Source: Mucidula mucida (taxonomy: Eukaryota > Basidiomycota > Agaricomycetes > Agaricales > Physalacriaceae). From it: a stretch of 19,900 nt of DNA. Made by a program: the position numbers and the translations under genes. Location: the NCBI GenBank assembly GCA_015501055.1, contig JADNYV010000618.1, forward strand, positions 1 to 19,900. Direction: 5' to 3'. The notes under the pieces were generated by a model. The model worked only from the letters and a program-made list of their open reading frames with translations, searched no databases and was not told the origin of the DNA. This document shows, piece after piece, positions 16,293-19,900 of the stretch; positions within the stretch are counted from its first letter, which is position 1; every line of letters begins with the position of its first letter.

Positions 16293-19200
16293 ATGAGCTG
16301 CAGCCACGGTCACCGCGCCCCGCAGGGCTATCCTGAACTCAACTACTCTGCTGGCCCGAAGTGGGTCAAGGACCTCACGCAAGGGCGATTAGGCACCTTT
16401 ACTGGCGGCCATTACGCCGATGTCAACCTGTCTTCAGTGCTATACACGCACAGAATTGACGGCGAGGCCAACATCAAGCTCCAAGTGTGCGTTGGCATAC
16501 TTGAATACTATGGAAATCATCTAAATACTATCTGTGTAGCTGGAGTGCCCCCGGACTTACCAAGCCAACCTTCAAGGAGGCCATGAAGCAGGACTTCAAG
16601 CCCGCCAAGAAGTATCAGTCCTTTGGACCTTCATGTAAGTCTTTTGTTATGGCGTTAGTGTTGATTATTGACTCTTCCAAGGGGTGTGTACTCTGCAACG
16701 CAAGACAAACAGCCGCTTATCATCTTATAGACGAATCACTGGTGGAAGGTATCTCTCACTATTCCCGGGTACTGGCAGCAGTATGAAGTCGTTCAATGTA
16801 TGTCCTATACTCCACTGTTCTGTTTACAATTGACCATGCTGGCAGTCGAATTTGACCCCGGATGTGAGGCTATGGTATACACGGTCGACGGCACGCCTCT
16901 ACAAGGTATTGCGGACGCGCCTTTTCCCTCCCCGGTGATTGCTCAGCTGGTTTCAGGTATAACAGGTGGCGCTGGCGGCGATCGGAGGGTGGAACATATC
17001 GTCCCGATGGAGGCGCGCAAGAAGGGGTCATATGACATTGTTATCGAGTCCACCTGCAATGGCATGTTTGGTGTGCCATGGAATGGGGACACTATCGAGC
17101 CTCCAGACGTACGCGCTCCTCGAGACGTCCGCGTTTACGCCGGCTGACATGTATTTTAGATGAACCGGTGGTTCACCCTCGCGTCAGCCGACCTAGTTGT
17201 TCCTAATCAGGATGCTTGGCACCTCATGTGGGACTTCCAAACACTACGCGAGATCATTGACAACGTCTGGGGGAACACGCCGTACGTCTATCACGTCTTG
17301 TCAACATTTTTGCTCAAAAGCCATTATCAAGGCTCCAAAACAAGTCGTTGGTGGTGGCAAATGAAATCATCAACACCTTCAAGAAAGGTGACCCATCTAC
17401 TGTTAACAAATGCCGCAAACTTGTAGAGCAAGTTTTTGGTGAGAACTGGCAGGCCAAGGGCGCTGGGATTTACGAGGAAGGGGAAAAGGACTCTAAGATC
17501 TGGGGAATCGGTAAGATAACAACAGCATACTTGACAAGCGTGCTAACGTCAAGTAGGGCAGTAAGTCATCTTCGTGTCATATCCGCGTAGACGTTGAGCG
17601 GAACATTCCATTCCAGCTGTCACATTGACACTGCTTGGTGAGTACGCGATATGGCTCGTATACCGAAACTCATTGGCCTTGCAGGTTATGGCCATATCAT
17701 GTCACTCAGCAGAAGGTGGCGCGTTCCTGGTCTACTCAGGTGGACCTTATGGAACGGTACCCGGAGCATCGCTTCTCGTGTTCGCAGGCACAGCAATTCA
17801 AATGGCTCGAGCAGGTTCGCAATGTGCCTCAAAGACCGACGGCGCGTCTAACTTGCTCCATGCTAGTTGTATCCACCGTTGTTCGAGAAGGTCAAGACAA
17901 AGATTCTTGCTGGCAAATTCCAACCCGTTGGTGGCTCATGGGTCGAGAACGATGCTAATATGCCTTCGGGAGAGGCGCTTATTCGGCAATTCCTATTCGG
18001 ACAGCGATATTTTGAAGAAAAGTTCGGTGCTCGATGTGATACTGCTTGGTTGCCAGACTCGTTTGGATTGTCAGGCGCTCTTCCGCAGATCATTCGTGGA
18101 GCCGGAATGAAATACTTTTTTACGCAGAAGTTAAGCTGGTTGGTATTCCCTTAGAAGTTTATCAACTTTAAGCTCATGTTTATACAGGAATAATATGTGT
18201 GTACCATGATCTTGCGACACTCCGAATTCAATAATCTATTCCAGCAACCGTTTCCCGCACTCGACTTTCAACTGGGTTGGCATCGATGGCACTCAAGTCC
18301 TATGCCATATGACACCTGGTTTGTATCCTATCGTCCACATTAAAGTACTATGTTTACCTTACTTCTTCCTCCAGTTGACACGTACACTGCCCAAGCAACC
18401 GTAGGCGACGTCAAGAAGGGTGTTGAGAATCATAAGGTTGAGCATCCGTCGTACTACACAAGCTGATTCTAATTGATCGCTATGTAGAACTTAGAGTCGT
18501 CCACTTCGGCCCTCCTCGTCTTCGGAAATGGTGATGGAGGAGGTGGACCCTTGCCGAAAATGTTGGAAAATGTCTGTGGCGACCCATCATCTTCATTCGT
18601 GAGGATGTGCGCTGACCGCCACCCTTTCAGCTTCGACGAATCCGTGCGGTTACTAACGAAAATCGCGAACTACCCACCCCGTATATGGGGCATTCGGTTG
18701 ATGAGTTCTTCGATATGTTGTTATCCACCACTGACCAAGGATCCAAATTGCCCAACTGGTAAGTTTTGCCGCCCAGATTGAAGTCGTTCTCAATGAAAAT
18801 GTTCAGGCATGGAGAGCTGTACCTGGAGGCAAGTCACTACAGTATGCAGTTTTTGACTGGTAATGTCAACTCCCGAGCAGTTCCATCGTGGTACATACAC
18901 ATCGCATAGTGAGTGTCTTCTGTTGTTTGCTCAACCGCCATGTTAACGCATCGCGAAGGCCCGATCAAGAAGGGTAATCGGCATTCCGAGATTCTCCTTC
19001 GGGACGTTGAACACCTCGCGACATTGGCATCTCTATACAAGCCTTCTGACTACACGTACCCCAAGAAGAACATCAACGACAACTGGGAAAAAGTACTTCT
19101 CAACCAATGTACGTCGGTGTCTCTGCTCTTGATCGGTGCTGACATACTTAATTCTAGTCCACGATGGTATGTCCAGTCGATGCTACGCTTAATCGTATCA

Positions 19201-19900
19201 CTGACATGATTTGCCGTAGTGCTTCCCGGTTCCGCCATGTACGTTCATTCATCGTCTTCGCAGGCAGCAGTCGCTTCATCGATCATTTAGTGGTATGGTT
19301 TATGATGACGCCTCGAGATTGTACGCAGAAGTAGCGAAGAGCGGCAAAGCTCTTCTGGAAGAAGCATTCAGTGTCTTGTTTCCTGGCTCGGTGTCTATCG
19401 CATCGGCAGAATTCAACGGCGCCTCGCTCAAAAACATTGTTGCCGTCAATACGACATTCCTGCCCCGTCGTGAAATCATCAAACTTCCGACGTCTGGTCT
19501 CCAGGCATTGAAGAATGAGATCATTCAGACTTCCACCGACGGCAAAGAGGCGTATGTTATCATGGAATGCGGATCTGAAACCACAAACAGCTTCGCAGTG
19601 GTCAGCGACCTTGGCGGGCCCTCGCTCAAGAATGTGCCTCTGCCAGTCTCAGGTATGCTGGAGTGTCTAACTATCTCTGTTACTGATAGGAAGTAGTGTA
19701 CACGAATGGCTCGGATCACTTCGTGCTCCGCAATGCCAGCGTGCAGCTGACAATTTCAAAGGGACGGATTACCAGTCTCTTGGATGTGCAACTTGAGTGA
19801 GTTTTCATCTGTCAATGGTCGGTTACTGGTTGACAGTCTTGGGAAGCCGCGAATTGCTCGTGGAGGCGAGACTGGTGGACTGATCATTTTTGAGGATCGC
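16293..19900 (+). CDS. AMS1: GH38 alpha-mannosidase, Ams1/MAN2C1 type (3' end outside window)
   Basis: Twenty-five exons give the first 803 of an expected 1050-1100 residues: 16293-16486, 16540-16634, 16682-16683, 16731-16797, 16846-16905, 16957-17108, 17160-17281, 17332-17510, 17557-17560, 17617-17637, 17685-17814, 17867-18138, 18188-18196, 18245-18318, 18375-18436, 18488-18571, 18631-18758, 18807-18828, 18881-18908, 18959-19108, 19158-19166, 19220-19238, 19291-19652, 19697-19796, 19837-19900. Zinc ligands are His294 and Asp296 in GHCHIDTAWLWPY, nucleophile Asp406 in WLPDSFG, and His620 in [23 protein letters not shown] is also intact. The enzyme cleaves alpha-mannose from free oligosaccharides in cytosol or vacuole; there is no signal peptide, as in Ams1. 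Introns are 40-59 nt; 18829-18880 is GC-AG. Four exons are 9 nt or less. The acceptor before 19697 is a choice among three AGs (19689, 19693, 19696), of which the first breaks the frame. Confidence 0.9.

Noticed and set aside
1..19900. CRISPR arrays, prokaryotic operons, insertion sequences, rRNA
   Set aside because: None is expected with this intron-rich fungal gene structure and no regularly spaced repeats or rRNA-like sequence were seen.

Overview
The window looks like nuclear DNA of a filamentous basidiomycete, most likely an Agaricomycete. Genes are cut by many 40-60 nt GT-AG introns, lie close together on both strands, and belong to families that are common in mushroom genomes. All gene models were built by hand: exons were joined where splice signals, reading phase and conserved motifs agree. 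No transcript or database evidence was available.

Layout, left to right. (1) 2-2275 (+): 3' part of an eight-exon gene for an uncharacterised protein with two Cys/His clusters. (2) 2585-3834 (+): five-exon gene for a beta-rich protein resembling the fungal DUF7330 group. (3) 3963-4618 (-): small secreted Cys-rich protein gene with an in-frame TAG just after the signal peptide. (4) 5017-5109 (+): intron-containing tRNA, probably Trp(CCA), with a T-run terminator, followed by about 400 bp almost without CpG that looks like a decayed transposon. (5) 5636-6340 (-): MYND zinc-finger protein. (6) 6805-7007: small repeats and hairpins. (7) 6978-7796 (-): second small secreted protein. (8) 8455-9596 (-): terpene-synthase-fold protein lacking the recognisable catalytic metal and diphosphate motifs. 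(9) 9973-11385 (+): F-box protein. (10) 11665-15485 (-): 18-exon NRPS-like synthetase, adenylation-carrier-thioesterase, 962 aa. (11) 16293-19900 (+): 5' three quarters of a GH38 alpha-mannosidase (Ams1/MAN2C1 type) in 25 exons, running off the window.

Biologically, the central part (8455-15485) has the look of a small or decaying specialised-metabolism locus: a carboxylate-activating enzyme, a degenerate terpene cyclase and an F-box gene between them. The flanks hold housekeeping genes (mannosidase, tRNA) and small secreted proteins. The most striking sequence-level observations are very small exons. The mannosidase appears to need exons of 2, 4, 9 and 9 nt, three of them inside highly conserved motifs. 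The synthetase needs a 6-nt exon coding Glu-Lys of its conserved GEKTNP motif.
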